The position numbers were made by a program, and so were the translations under genes. The notes beneath the pieces were generated by a model, which was not told where the DNA came from, ran no database searches, and worked only from the letters and a program-made list of their open reading frames with translations. This document shows positions 26,001-35,230 of a stretch of DNA of 62,388 nucleotides, in pieces. The stretch lies in NCBI RefSeq assembly GCF_001039355.2, contig NW_019775920.1, positions 93,510 through 155,897 on the forward strand, read 5' to 3'. Position 1 is the stretch's first letter, and every line of letters starts with the position of its first letter. Source of the DNA: Lingula anatina (lineage: Eukaryota > Brachiopoda > Lingulata > Lingulida > Lingulidae).

Positions 26001-27419
26001 ATGTAAAGATGATAAAATAAGGAAATAAAAACGTGGTGGTCTTTAGCTATTGTCGGAATACCTCCAAAGAACGCTTTCAGAGTTCTTTTAAGCTGGTTCT
26101 GGAAGCCGCCAAATGCCTTGGTTGATTGCCTCGTTTTTTCCCAGTGAAAAGCAAGTGAAGTATAAGTGATATCAGCAGTGTTTTCCATCTGGTCTCGTGT
26201 GCCACATGTCAGCACATGTATCCAGTGTAGGCAGTGTTGGCATACCCTGGTGTACCGCTGTCATCACCTCTGGGTAATTACTACACTACCTAATATACAC
26301 CCAGCCCTGACAAAGTATTTGGAAATCGAGGGAACTTGCGTTCATTCCCTTGGATTTTACATCTTCTGAGCCGTTTACGGAATGTTTAAAACGCCCGGTG
26401 AAATGCGCGCAACTGTTCCCTTTGTCAGTGCTGTGTTGTCACCCAAGTGATTTTTATAGTGTTTAAAAGATGGAAATCGAAAGAGTTAAGGTCGGGAAAT
26501 AAAAGAACGTTTACAGAAGATGTTGGGAAATTTTGCCTTTACATTTGTCTATGTTCAAAATCCTCCGGAAAAGTTTTCATAACAGTTTTTATCTGTGGAC
26601 ACAAGTAGCTGCCTGTGGTTTGAACGCATGCTGAAATGTTACTTACTCTTGTTTTTATGTGGTCAGAATTATCTGTTTTAAACCATGAGTGTTCAAATCA
26701 GTTTAATAAAAAAGATGCAATACCGAATTAAAGCACTTGATAGCACAATGGAAATAAAGGAAATCCAACATAATTTATTTTTCTTACATTAATAGTTTTT
26801 TTAGCAAAATGTAGAGTTTTTGTTAAAATCTAGCGTGGTCATTTAAGTGCAACTAGAGCAATTGAGTTTTCGTGTCATTTTATAAAGAATTTTCCTATTG
26901 TTTTATAATGGGTTTTCGTATTATTTCAAAATGAGTTTCTTTTTGTTTCAGTCTGTGGAGAAGCACATGAAAGTAGAGTGCAAGTGTCATGGCGTCTCCG
27001 GGTCCTGTGAACTGAAGACCTGTTGGCGGGCCATGCCTACCTTCCGCGAGGTCGGGGCACGACTCAAGGAGAAATTCGACGGAGCGACAGAGGCGATCCA
27101 GGAAAGAATAGGCACGAGGCGGCAGCTTGTCCCTGTCAACAAGCAGTTCAAGCCCCACACCCACGAGGACCTGGTGTACCTGGTACCCTCCCCTGACTTC
27201 TGTGACCCGGACCCCAGCATAGGCTCCCTGGGGACCAGGGGGCGACTGTGTAACAGCAGCTCCAAGGCCATCGACGGCTGCGACTTGATGTGTTGCGGGC
27301 GGGGGTTCAAGACGAGGCGGAAGATGGTGGTAGAGAGATGTATGTGTAAGTTCCATTGGTGTTGTTACGTCAAGTGTAAGGAATGTAGGCGGGAGGTGGA
27401 GGAACACTACTGCTTATGA
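2650..27419 (+). CDS. Wnt4: Wnt4, secreted Wnt ligand (four exons, joined)
   Basis: Joining 2650-2723, 12418-12647, 23213-23487 and 26952-27419 gives 1047 nt, 348 residues, close to the 351 of vertebrate WNT4. Wnts are secreted, lipid-modified glycoproteins that bind Frizzled receptors and signal between cells. A short hydrophobic leader ([10 protein letters not shown]) is followed by 24 cysteines, the family's number. Asn85 in RWNCST is a likely glycosylation site. Ser209 in [10 protein letters not shown] matches the palmitoleoylated serine. Phrases such as [14 protein letters not shown] and [12 protein letters not shown] place it in the Wnt4 subfamily rather than merely the Wnt family. Intron phases are 2, 1 and 0, all with GT-AG borders. 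Exon 2 is present twice in this assembly (second copy 16164-16393); only one can be used per mRNA. The nearest downstream gene, a zinc-finger gene, is unrelated. Confidence 0.96.
3018..3026 (+). promoter_or_regulatory. TCF/LEF consensus in Wnt4 intron 1
   Basis: CCTTTGATC matches the SCTTTGATS consensus of TCF/LEF factors, the nuclear effectors of canonical Wnt signalling. It lies about 300 bp into intron 1. A single 9-bp match is weak evidence of function. Confidence 0.3.
4805..7528. mobile_element. 2.7-kb foldback element in Wnt4 intron 1
   Basis: The ends are long inverted repeats starting TAGTCCGGT. About 115 bp of strong match (4805-4918 against 7425-7528) continues at lower identity for several hundred bp into both arms. 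AAC directly flanks both ends (4802-4804, 7529-7531), a possible 3-bp target duplication. Inside are about 14 diverged units of ~185 bp, each with a CCAAGATGGC-like core. Five left-hand units point one way and about nine right-hand units the other, with the switch near 5700-5900. No transposase is encoded, so it would be non-autonomous. The superfamily is not clear. Confidence 0.8.
5564..5613. repeat. (TTA)n microsatellite
   Basis: About 17 TTA triplets lie inside the foldback element, near the point where unit orientation switches. Reading frames through it (poly-Leu, poly-Ile, poly-Asn) are artefacts. Confidence 0.95.
7529..11399. other. Wnt4 intron 1, remainder
   Basis: AT-rich intronic sequence. 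I see no exon, RNA gene or clear transposon end here; short open frames lack splice context and family resemblance. Confidence 0.5.
12418..12647 (+). CDS. Wnt4: Wnt4 coding exon 2, copy A
   Basis: 230 nt, acceptor TTTCCAG|GGCG and donor CCAAG|GTAAGG. It encodes residues 25-101 plus one base of codon 102, including the N-terminal Wnt cysteines (QIC, VLCKR, ECQYQF) and RWNCST. The donor lies inside one copy of the 42-bp unit (12637-12678) that is expanded in copy B. Several bases differ from copy B in this exon, and those I compared are silent. Confidence 0.93.
12812..12846. repeat. (AT)n microsatellite, copy A
   Basis: AT run in intron 2, shorter than its counterpart at 16932-17000. Confidence 0.9.
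14145..14181. repeat. (AC)n microsatellite, copy A
   Basis: AC-rich run, shorter than the copy B counterpart near 18295-18331. This is a further length difference between the two blocks. Confidence 0.85.
15126..15126. other. Single N at block junction
   Basis: One undetermined base separates copy A from copy B, exactly where the sequence jumps back to the start of the repeated block. This looks like an assembly join. Confidence 0.9.
16164..16393 (+). CDS. Wnt4: Wnt4 coding exon 2, copy B
   Basis: Same 230-nt exon with the same acceptor; it encodes the same peptide as copy A. The donor given is the first of ten identical candidate donors. Using donor n instead would add 14(n-1) residues in frame. 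Because 230 is not a multiple of three, an mRNA containing both copies would be frameshifted. Confidence 0.88.
16383..16802 (+). repeat. 42-bp VNTR containing the exon-2 splice donor (10 units)
   Basis: Ten head-to-tail 42-bp units with very few differences. Each begins with the last 11 exon bases (GCTTGACCAAG) and continues with 31 intron bases beginning GTAAGG. Donor GT dinucleotides therefore recur at 16394, 16436 and every 42 bp up to 16772. As 42 is 14 codons and the unit has no stop in the Wnt frame, every donor preserves phase. Unit peptide: [14 protein letters not shown]. Unit 2 has K for E and the last unit diverges at its end. Copy A has one unit. There are no spacers, so it is not a CRISPR array. 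Confidence 0.97.
16932..17000. repeat. (AT)n microsatellite, copy B
   Basis: Long AT run about 130 bp past the VNTR, about twice the length of the copy A counterpart. Confidence 0.9.
18295..18331. repeat. (AC)n microsatellite, copy B
   Basis: Copy B counterpart of the AC run at 14145-14181, a few dinucleotides longer. Confidence 0.85.
19277..23212. other. Wnt4 intron 2, unique part
   Basis: Intronic sequence without a recognisable exon. It includes a 17-bp hairpin CCTCGTGAACCACGAGG near 21188 and the inverted-repeat segment listed at 21938-22130. Confidence 0.5.
21938..22130. repeat. Small inverted-repeat (MITE-like) segment
   Basis: The left arm near 21955-21981 (TTTTAGATCGACCTAACTCC...) is an imperfect inverted match to the right arm near 22099-22124. 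No clear target duplication was found, so a transposon origin is only suggested. Confidence 0.4.
23213..23487 (+). CDS. Wnt4: Wnt4 coding exon 3
   Basis: 275 nt between TTATTTTAG|GCACG and GACGG|GTAGGT. It completes Gly102 and encodes residues 103-193. The peptide [19 protein letters not shown] opens it, followed by [14 protein letters not shown] and GCSDNIAYG, and [13 protein letters not shown] closes it. All are hallmark Wnt core sequence and closest to Wnt4. Both exon borders fall at positions conserved among animal Wnt genes. Confidence 0.96.
23667..24335. mobile_element. Foldback MITE in Wnt4 intron 3 with 8-bp target duplication
   Basis: Near-identical inverted ends of about 80 bp begin CACCCTGAGCTTCAGAG. 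GGTAGCCG directly flanks both sides (23659-23666 and 24336-24343). An 8-bp duplication fits hAT or P-type transposases. There is no coding capacity, so it is non-autonomous. The well-preserved arms suggest fairly recent insertion. Confidence 0.82.
24344..26951. other. Wnt4 intron 3, remainder
   Basis: AT-rich intron ending in the acceptor TTTTGTTTCAG. No gene or repeat boundary recognised. Confidence 0.5.
26952..27419 (+). CDS. Wnt4: Wnt4 coding exon 4 (C-terminal half)
   Basis: 156 codons including the TGA stop, starting in phase 0 at [11 protein letters not shown]. An upstream in-frame ATG at 26898 is intronic. The exon carries the acylation loop [10 protein letters not shown] (Ser209), [10 protein letters not shown]-like Wnt4 sequence, [12 protein letters not shown], and the cysteine-rich C-terminal domain with [11 protein letters not shown] and [11 protein letters not shown] that contacts Frizzled. 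Sixteen of the 24 conserved cysteines are here. Confidence 0.97.
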   Translation, partial: SVEKHMKVECKCHGVSGSCELKTCWRAMPTFREVGARLKEKFDGATEAIQERIGTRRQLVPVNKQFKPHTHEDLVYLVPSPDFCDPDPSIGSLGTRGRLCNSSSKAIDGCDLMCCGRGFKTRRKMVVERCMCKFHWCCYVKCKECRREVEEHYCL

Positions 27420-29180
27420 AAACAGTGTCTACAAGATCGTTGTCATCCAATGCGGTTACTGTAGCTTCGAAATCACTGTACTGCAGCATTGCTATCTTAC
27501 ATTACGGCATCATGACCATACACTGCAGTCTCTGCAAGGTCTCTCTCTGCAGTATTGTCATCACTTGTCCCTGCATCATGAAAAACAAGGACATCATCCA
27601 ATGTGATTGCGTGTCACTTCCGCACTCTTACCAGAAATATCATTCTCTCGTAAAACAGACGGCTCGAAAGGAACACAAGGTGGACACGCTTGTTTTAACA
27701 CAAAAAGCAAAGTGACGTCATGCAGTCACGTGATGCCCGGAACGATTTCTCAGTTATGTACAAACACAGTGGCATGTGATATGTTTTACCACGTCATCTC
27801 ATATATCTCATTTAACATTGATATTCATTCCTTCATTTGTCTGCACTTCAAATTATAAGTGCGGTATTGCGGTTGTTCCTGCAAGAATCCCTTGTTATGG
27901 ACTCATTTATACAGTCTTATAGTTGTCTTAAAGTATGCATCTTTTCCTAAAAACTCGAAAAATGTTTTAGTTTTAAACAAGAAAGATCTAAGGATTGGTG
28001 CATAGTTAGGTTTAAGAAAGAAATTACGAAGTTAATTTTTTGCTAGATCATAAGATGTTTAGGTTTGTAGCAGAGAGAATGCTCCTGGGTTTTCAGCCGA
28101 AGTGTTCAGTTTTCAGTTGTTTAAAGCAATCCGCAAAGGCAATGCTTCCTAGAAAGCCAACTGTCTTCCGTCCACAATTCACAATTGATGTAAAGTACTT
28201 ATAAACACTTAACTGGTAAATTGTGGAATATAATTCGAGGGGTATAGATGATATAGGCAGTAGTGACTGGACTTCCATTTCAGTGGTTTCTCTACAGCAG
28301 CACGGCAGTTTTATTAGCCCAGTGAATAAGTTAACAGGTGTACAGCGTAATTAGGAACTTCAAATCCTGGGCGTTTTCCTACATCATCGTTTCAGAGTTC
28401 TACTTAAGTCAGAAAAGAAGTACAGTTGACCTGGACTTGATACCTGTAAGCAGAGCGCTCCCTAATCATTGGCCACTCCCTATGATTTTTTTCTAAAAAA
28501 AGACGGAAATGTATGGCAAATGAATCTGGCGACTCTGTAGGGAATGTAATAATTTTTTGATCACAAAATGTTCAGCGCTGTTCTGATTTCTTATAACAAC
28601 AACAAAAATTAATATTTGAGATTTAAGTGTTCTTTTCATCGTTCGTACTTTGAAGCATGTGTATCGAACTTGAAACATTAAATTGTGGAACGCTGACAAA
28701 ATCCAGAAAAAGGGATTGTGACAAAGAAAAAAAGGTTGTTTAAATGTGAACTGTTTCACTGCATACGTTATATGTATGATTCATCGGAACTGAGAAAGGT
28801 TTTTCTTTCGCTCTTTAGGGGTATACATACATAGGTGTATAGTCCATCAGAACTGTACATATGTTAATTGTGTAAAAAGATACATTCTGATATCGTTAAA
28901 AAGTAAACGGTACAATGAGAGCAAGCGGTGTCTCTCCATGTCAATATGTTATCACAACGGGCAATGTAAATATTTTAGACCGCAGTATAGGCCACGAAAG
29001 CCAATTTTTTAATTATTGTAAATATTGGTAAGCCAACTTTTCTTGCCATTTCAACAGATAAGCAGCCGACAATAAAGAAGCCGATCCAGGCGTTTACCGA
29101 TATGTAATGATTGTGCCCTGACGCTGATTCGATGCCATATTTATTGTGATTTTTATCTGTAAATAAAGTTAATTTATTTT
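27420..29180 (+). other. Probable Wnt4 3' UTR
   Basis: Non-coding sequence after the stop. AATAAA signals at 29071-29076 and 29162-29167 could end the transcript, giving a 3' UTR of about 1.7 kb. The exact end is inferred. Confidence 0.45.
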
Positions 29181-30699
29181 CATTATTCAAGCGCTTTACT
29201 TTGCTTATTTGTGTTCTGAAAACTTTTCCAAATGGGTCCGAATGTGGAAAGATCATGAAGTAACCATTCTGTTGAGTGGGAAATATATAGCTACATGTAG
29301 TACGTTGTTCCTGCCACAAAACAGACTTGATGGCATTATTTCAGCCACAAATATGATTACCGTTTTGTACATAAGCCATTGTTCTTGCGACTGATACTGT
29401 TTGTAAAAGGTTTGCAAAATAATTAACAGACAGCAAAGTATCATAGAATAAGCTTACACCTGATGAAGATCTCCTATGCTACATGTGCATCATTGTAAAC
29501 GGTCCATGGGTAGCATGATCTCTGCTGGCAAAGACATTCATAATGGCTCTTTCTAAAACTGGGAAAATGTGCTTCATTGACAAACAAATTCTTTTCCAGT
29601 CAATTAGTAAAAAAAAAAGTTGAATAATGTTAAAATTTTGTCAAATTAAAGTTAAAATTTCACATATGTTATTTGCTAATCTCGCATGCCATTGAATCAG
29701 AGACGACCGTTTTTGTCTTTTAATTTATTTAAAAAAAAAACACTTCCGACAGTCGTAACATGATGTTTAGGTTTCTTCTCTTCAGTGTGTCACTGTGTCA
29801 TTGTGTTGTAGGGTGCAAGCAAAGTGAGAATGTGCTAGATGAGACAAGTAGCGGAATGTTGAAATTTTAAGATGCTTTTCCTGAGGTTACAGGAGGGACC
29901 CATGGGTAGCTGGGGGGGGGGGGGGGGGTATAACAGTTATCGGGAGATAAAATCATCAAATCACAAAACACATTGAGTAAACATTATACATATCTCAATG
30001 AAAATGAGTCTGGCGTGGTGAAAATCAGGAATCACCGAGTAAAATCACTTTCTTCACGAAGGACGAAGTGTATCGAAACTGATGGTCCGTGTAACAGAGA
30101 GCCCGCCCTCCATTTAGTTATAATGGTTATAATGGTTAGGGTTAGCCTGATCTAAGTGGGTCAAAATCTAGGGTGAGGCTTACCTGTACTAAATAAATGC
30201 GAAGTGGACAAAAATACAGCAATATGGGCTTCATTAAAAAGAAAAACAGGTTTGTCACATGTTTTGCAGTAATTTCAAACTTTTTGGGCAACTAAAAAAA
30301 ATATATATCCTAAACTATGAGCTGGAAGAAAAGAATTTAAGGTCACTGGGAGATAATTACCAAGAAATGCAAAACTTATGCAATAAATGCAAAATGCAGT
30401 ATATACAGACTTAACATTAAACATGGAATATTGTCCCAAATTGTTTCCTAATTTTTTCTGACTGAAAAATAAATACAACAACAAATAATAGGGCTTTACT
30501 TTTCATAATCTCTTAGTGCCATTGTGGCGTAGGCCTATAATTAAATTCATCAATGAAGCAAAGTGCGAGGATGATTCTTAGTAAAAAAAAAATAATAATA
30601 AAAAACATTAAAAGCGTTATTAGTATCTCCATAGTTTGCACAGATTTGATCTGTTTTTAAAGAATCACATGCCTGTCGAGTTGTGCTCATACGTTTATC
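29181..30699. other. Intergenic between Wnt4 and the zinc-finger gene
   Basis: AT-rich sequence with a G homopolymer at about 29912-29928. I see no gene here. Confidence 0.5.
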
Positions 30700-30802
30700 A
30701 GAGTGTATTAACGGTGCAACGGCCAGCAACGAGTAGCCTACGACCTCCTCTTGCCACTTTGGAGCGGCGAGGCGTTCCTCAAGACAGGTTTCTTAGAGTT
30801 TG
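30700..30802 (+). other. Candidate 5' UTR exon of the zinc-finger gene
   Basis: A GC-richer stretch ends in a good donor, TTTG|GTATGTAAG, with an alternative GTAAGT donor at 30956. Splicing to the acceptor at 31155 or 31163 would place a non-coding first exon before the start codon. Inferred from composition and splice signals only. Confidence 0.35.
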
Positions 30803-31075
30803 GTATGTAAGAAGATTTTATCAGTAATTTCATGTCAAAAGAGGAGGGCTGTAAAACGGCACGTCAGAGTTCCTTCACAGAAAAAGAACGAGGATTGTGT
30901 TAGCGGAGAAGGAAATGGGAATCTGTGCAATATCGCTTGACACTTGTTTTCCATTGTAAGTATGTCATCCTTCGAACGAAAGTGATTCTGCAGAAACAAT
31001 GTGTTTGTAACGTCCCAGACTAGTAATGGTTATAACTGTTAAATGCCATTATAGGTAACTGATTTCAGGCATTAT

Positions 31076-31077
<2 letters not shown>

Positions 31078-31132
<55 letters not shown>
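31078..31132. repeat. (CT)n microsatellite, polypyrimidine tract
   Basis: About 27 CT repeats end about 20 bp before TGCTTCAG and TATTTCAG acceptors and 37 bp before the likely start codon. It probably serves as the polypyrimidine tract of this exon. Confidence 0.9.
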
Positions 31133-31136
<4 letters not shown>

Positions 31137-31169
31137 TCATTGTTCAATGCTTCAGTATTTCAGAAAAAG

Positions 31170-31327
31170 ATGCTATCGAGGGGAAAATCCATCCTAGTGC
31201 GTCCTCAGGATGTCTGCGGAGGCAGCAACTGTATCAACATCGGCAAGCAGATAGAGAGGTGGAAAACTCTAAAAGAACAAATGAATCTTGTAACTAACGA
31301 AGGTCTGGCTAAGTACCTCCTAGACAC
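31170..31327 (+). CDS. Zinc-finger gene coding exon 1
   Basis: 52 codons plus two bases, donor GACAC|GTAAGT. Reading could extend upstream through the CT repeat as Ser-Leu repeats, but the acceptor just before the ATG argues against that. Confidence 0.7.
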
Positions 31328-33680
31328 GTAAGTGATTTCATGAGATTGTCAGGAATAAATGCTTGATTTTCAATTTTTTATTGATTAAACTAAAAAACTC
31401 ATAAGGATATACCAGTAGTATGAAGCATTTGTAGAACTATTTTATGTCAAATCCAATGTCCATTTGTCTTGAGGGATTTGGACAATAAAAAATTAAGGCT
31501 CGTGTGTGTCTGATTTATTTATCATATTAGTTTCTTTGATCAATCGCAAGATTGTCCTTTTTTTCTCATTCACAGACATAAGCTACACACCCAGCTGTGT
31601 GCTGAACTCCAGGGGGAGCCACTGCTGCCTTCTAGTGACGAGGAGAAGGACGAGACATTGGAGTGAGGAGAATTTTATGGGTCTGGCTAAATTGCGCAAT
31701 ATGCCGCAATACAGTGCAACTCAGCGCAATACATTTGAAAAAACGAGTCCAGTCACAAGTAAACACGGGAAACTATTATTCCAAACAAAATAGGCTGATA
31801 TGAGAGCAAAATATATTATTAAATAATTAATAGCCTTGATAAAACTTAACAAATTTGTACATTTTCCTTATTCTTAGGTCAGCCGCCATGTTGGTTAGTG
31901 GCTCTTCTTGGCCGGTAATATTGTCAAGAAGAGCCACAAGCCAACATTGCTGCCGACCCAACAATATTAGAAGTAGCGCCGATGTGTTACTTATATCAAT
32001 GACATCAATAATCTAGTCAAATATTTGATTTTATGTCACCATATTTGTTGAGAATGACCATTTCCTGTGTTTACTTGTGACTGGACTTCTTATTTCAAGT
32101 GTATTGCGCTGTGTTGTGCTGTATAGCGGCATACTGCGCAATTTAGCCAGACCGGAATTTTATATTCAGTCATCAGAATGTGATAACATTCATTTTTTTA
32201 CAAGGGAGCATTTTACTGCTTTTCCAACTGCTACAACCACACCAACCGTAACATTGTTACAATGTAAAAAAGCTTTGTTTTCTCACAGCTCATTGGAAAA
32301 TAGATTCTAATTACATAAATTTACATGTGCTGGTACATAGTTATTTTGTAATATTTGAAATAGTTAAAACTTAAACAAGTGGGTATTTTCTCTAGGCTGG
32401 ACACCAGAGGGCAGCAAATGTCATGTGGGATTTCCATTGATCAGGACATTGCTGCCACTAAAGGACAGAAGTCATCAGATCATCTAGCCAATCAAGACAC
32501 TAGTGAGACCATATATGTGTGTATTTTTGAGCTTGAGGGCAGAAGCGATGAAGAACGAGCATCCATTCAAGGGCAGAATGCATTAGGGCAAGATGATCCT
32601 ACAAATTGCGACGCTAGTGACACCAGATGTGAGCACAAATCAAATGAAGAAGATCCTACCAATGTCAACACTTCTGTCACCAGGTGTCAGCACAATTCAG
32701 ATGAAGAAGATTCTACCAGTGAAGACATAGCTGACACCAGAGGGCAGCCTACCACAGATCAAGACAATACCAATAATCTGAAAGTGATTAACTCGAGACC
32801 ACATGAACAACATGAAGACAAGACTGTCAAAGATGTGAAGGGAATTATAAGGGACACACGTAAACGAAGCATGAAAACTGGCAGTCAAAAAAATGATGGC
32901 CAAAATAAACCCAACAACTGTAAGGAAAAAACTTCCATTTGCTGCCAGACTTGCGGAAAGACTTGTAAGTCCTCTCCTTGGTTTAGAGATTTGCAGGAAG
33001 TGTACCAGTGCAAGAAGTGCAAAAGAACAAATAAAAAACAAAACATAGACATTGATAAAGACAGTAGTTGTAAACCTAGACCAAATAGGGTGTTTATTTG
33101 CCAGCATTGTGGCAAAGAATTTTCTCGCTTAAACCGTTGTGTAACACATGAAAAAATTCACAGGGGAGAGAGACCATATACATGTTTCTGTGGAAAGGGT
33201 TTTCCTAATTCTTCAAAGCTTAAAATGCATGAAATGATTCACGTTAGTGAAAAACCTTTCAAGTGTCAATTTTGTTGCAAAGCCTTCACAAAGAAATCCG
33301 CCTGTGTTCAGCATGAACGAGTTCACACTGGAGAGAAGCCATATAAGTGCAAGTTCTGTGAGAAAACTTTTGCCCAATTACCAACCTGCAACAGACATGA
33401 AAAGATTCACACTGGAGAGCAGCCCTACAAATGTGTGTTCTGTGGGAAAGCTTTTATAGAAAAAAGTCACTGCAAAAACCATGAAAGGATTCACCGAGGA
33501 GATAAAGTGTTTCATTGTCAGTTCTGTGAAAAATCTTTTATAGAAAAAAGAACTTTGGTGATTCATGAAAGGCTTCACACTGGAGAGAAACCATACAAGT
33601 GTAATTACTGTGAAGTGTTATTTGCTCGTAGAGATGCTTTAAACAGACATGAAAGGGTGCACTTGGAAGATAACACTTGA
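31170..33680 (+). CDS. C2H2 zinc-finger protein (three coding exons, joined)
   Basis: Joining 31170-31327, 31576-31662 and 32396-33680 gives 1530 nt, 509 residues. Splice phases (2, 2) match and all borders are GT-AG. The N-terminus (VCGGSNCINIGKQIERW, then EGLAKYLLDTH) looks like a small helical module, but I cannot name it. Residues ~84-245 are acidic and hydrophilic with repeated DTRGQ/DTRC-type phrases. A four-cysteine segment lies at ~264-287. Seven C2H2 fingers fill ~317-503, joined by TGEKPY-type linkers. It is probably a nuclear DNA-binding transcription regulator; targets are unknown. The start codon was chosen as the first ATG after the CT-tract acceptor. Confidence 0.85.
31576..31662 (+). 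CDS. Zinc-finger gene coding exon 2
   Basis: 87 nt between ATTCACAG|ACATAAG and TTGGA|GTGAGG. It encodes HKLHTQLCAELQGEPLLPSS and then an acidic DEEKDE tail, keeping frame with both neighbours. Confidence 0.75.
31679..32154. mobile_element. Mutator-like foldback MITE in zinc-finger intron 2
   Basis: Long inverted ends (about 90 bp) begin GGGTCTGGCTAAATTGC. The 9-bp direct repeat GAATTTTAT flanks it (31670-31678 and 32155-32163), the duplication size of Mutator transposases. A second inverted repeat near 31878-31910 and 31925-31957 forms the tip, so the element is nearly palindromic throughout. It has no coding capacity and lies wholly inside the intron. Confidence 0.82.
32396..33680 (+). CDS. 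Zinc-finger gene coding exon 3
   Basis: Acceptor TTCTCTAG|GCTGG; encodes residues 82-509. Fingers begin at CQHCGKEF and end at HERVH, close to the C-terminus. Finger 2 reads TCFCGKGF, with one residue instead of two between its cysteines, so zinc binding there may be impaired. The others have normal C-x2-C and H-x3-H spacing. Confidence 0.92.
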
Positions 33681-33716
33681 GGTTATATACAAAATTCAGG
33701 CTAAGTAATACCCTGT

Positions 33717-33722
33717 AATAAA
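33717..33722 (+). terminator. Poly(A) signal of zinc-finger gene
   Basis: AATAAA 37 bp after the stop codon. Confidence 0.55.
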
Positions 33723-33964
33723 TATAAATAAGCCTGATTTTTTTTTTGTTATTTATGCATTGATCTGTCATATCATGGGTACTAAAGGACTATGCCAAGC
33801 AACATTTTGATAACAGGAAGGGCTGTCATTGTTCTAAGGCACTATTTTATCTGTCTAAGCAACTGGAGCCTTTTGACCTCACCTCAAGAATCCTAATTGG
33901 ATATAGATAACAATCAATTCACATGATCACTCTTGGTCACTGTAGTTAAAATTGCCAAAATTGC

Positions 33965-34120
33965 CAGGTGGGGTTCAGGGGGTTCGAAAGAACTGCCCCT
34001 TGTGATAGGAAAAGGTCCACTCTGAGTAAAATTTGATCTATTTACATGAAGGTTTTATGGAAAAAGGTCCACTTTTTCAGAAAACGAACCCCCCTTTTGA
34101 AATTGCTGGCTACGGGCCTG
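33965..34120. mobile_element. MITE family Z, copy 1 (left end decayed)
   Basis: Contains two AAAAGGTCCACT phrases and ends ATTGCTGGCTACGGGCCTG, matching the copies at 38589 and 40826. The left terminal repeat is not recognisable, so no target duplication can be scored. Confidence 0.65.
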
Positions 34121-34438
34121 CTCAGTATGATAAACAATCGAGTGTTACAGATTATTGATACCTTTTAGACTGATGTAAGGTATGCAGTCTTGTTTACAAA
34201 TGTATATTGAAAATTGATAGACTTTCAAGTTGTAACTGATAAAATCTAAATGCAGTGATTTTCAGAAAAGCGGTAACAACCCCTACCCTGTAGAACTCCT
34301 GCACAACCAGAAAAAGAAAATCATTCTTTCACCCTCAAAACAACTGACATGACACCATCAGCAAAATGGCCATATCTTGGATCCTAGTTTGAAAAAACAC
34401 CTTCAGGAGAAAACAAAGTAGAAGTTGTATTATTTTTA

Positions 34439-35230
34439 TGTACAGACACAGATGTGTCTGTACATATAGCCATCATCTGCGTCTGTCGTCGCCGTCGCCG
34501 TCGTCGCCGTGCACTTTTACCGATAACACGATAAGTGGAAAACTGTTTTTTCTTTTGGCTTGAAACTTACAGAACTGATGAATATTCATAATACGCAGGT
34601 CAAGTTCGAAAATCAGCATGATGGGGTCACTTATAGGAAATNCCATTTAAGAAAAACAATGTCACTTACTGTTCTCAAACAGTACAGTAAATATGTACAA
34701 ATGTGTCTGTACATATTTCCATCACCTGCATCTGCCGTCGTCGCCGTCACTGTCACTGTTGCCAGCACCGTGCACTTTCATTGTAAACATGATAAGTGGA
34801 AGGCAGTTTTACCTTTTGGTTGTATATTTACAGAGCTGATGAATATTCATAAAATGCAGGTCAAGTACGAAAATCAGCATGATCGGGCCATTTTTGTAGA
34901 AGTTATGCTGTTTTTTCACTTTTCAGCATATATGCAACACTGTAAACACATTTAAAGGAAAACTGATAAGCCTGTTGTCATGAAACTCACAGGAGTAATC
35001 AATCTTATTATAACGCAGGTTAAGTCCGAAAATCGGCATGATCGGGCCACTATTTTAGTAGTTATGCTTTTTTTCACTTTTCAGCACATATGCAACACTG
35101 TAAACACAATATAAGAAAAACAGATAGGCCAATTGTCATTAAACTCACAGGAGTGGTCATTCCTGCTAAAATGCAGGTTGAGTTAAAAAATCAGCATAAT
35201 CGGACCATTAAAGAAATGCCGTTTTTTCAC
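34439..35230 (+). repeat. Four diverged tandem units
   Basis: Four copies (about 34440-34640, 34690-34900, 34945-35055, 35105-35215) share the core ATGCAGGTCAAGT...GAAAATCAGCATGAT. The first two also carry a CGTCGCCGT-rich trinucleotide tract. The repeat opens with a perfect 26-bp hairpin at 34439-34464. Each core can be read as a similar peptide (for example MKLTELMNIHNTQVKFENQH), but the frame is broken. There is an N at 34642. Confidence 0.7.

Noticed and set aside
26898-26951. In-frame ATG upstream of Wnt4 exon 4
   Set aside because: Lies before a clear TTTGTTTCAG acceptor, and the Wnt reading joins perfectly at 26952.
26895-27407. Long minus-strand frame opposite Wnt4 exon 4
   Set aside because: Shadow of a GC-rich coding exon; no recognisable domain.
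32697-33107. Minus-strand hydrophobic frame opposite the zinc-finger exon
   Set aside because: Antisense of Lys/Asp-rich coding sequence; no independent support.
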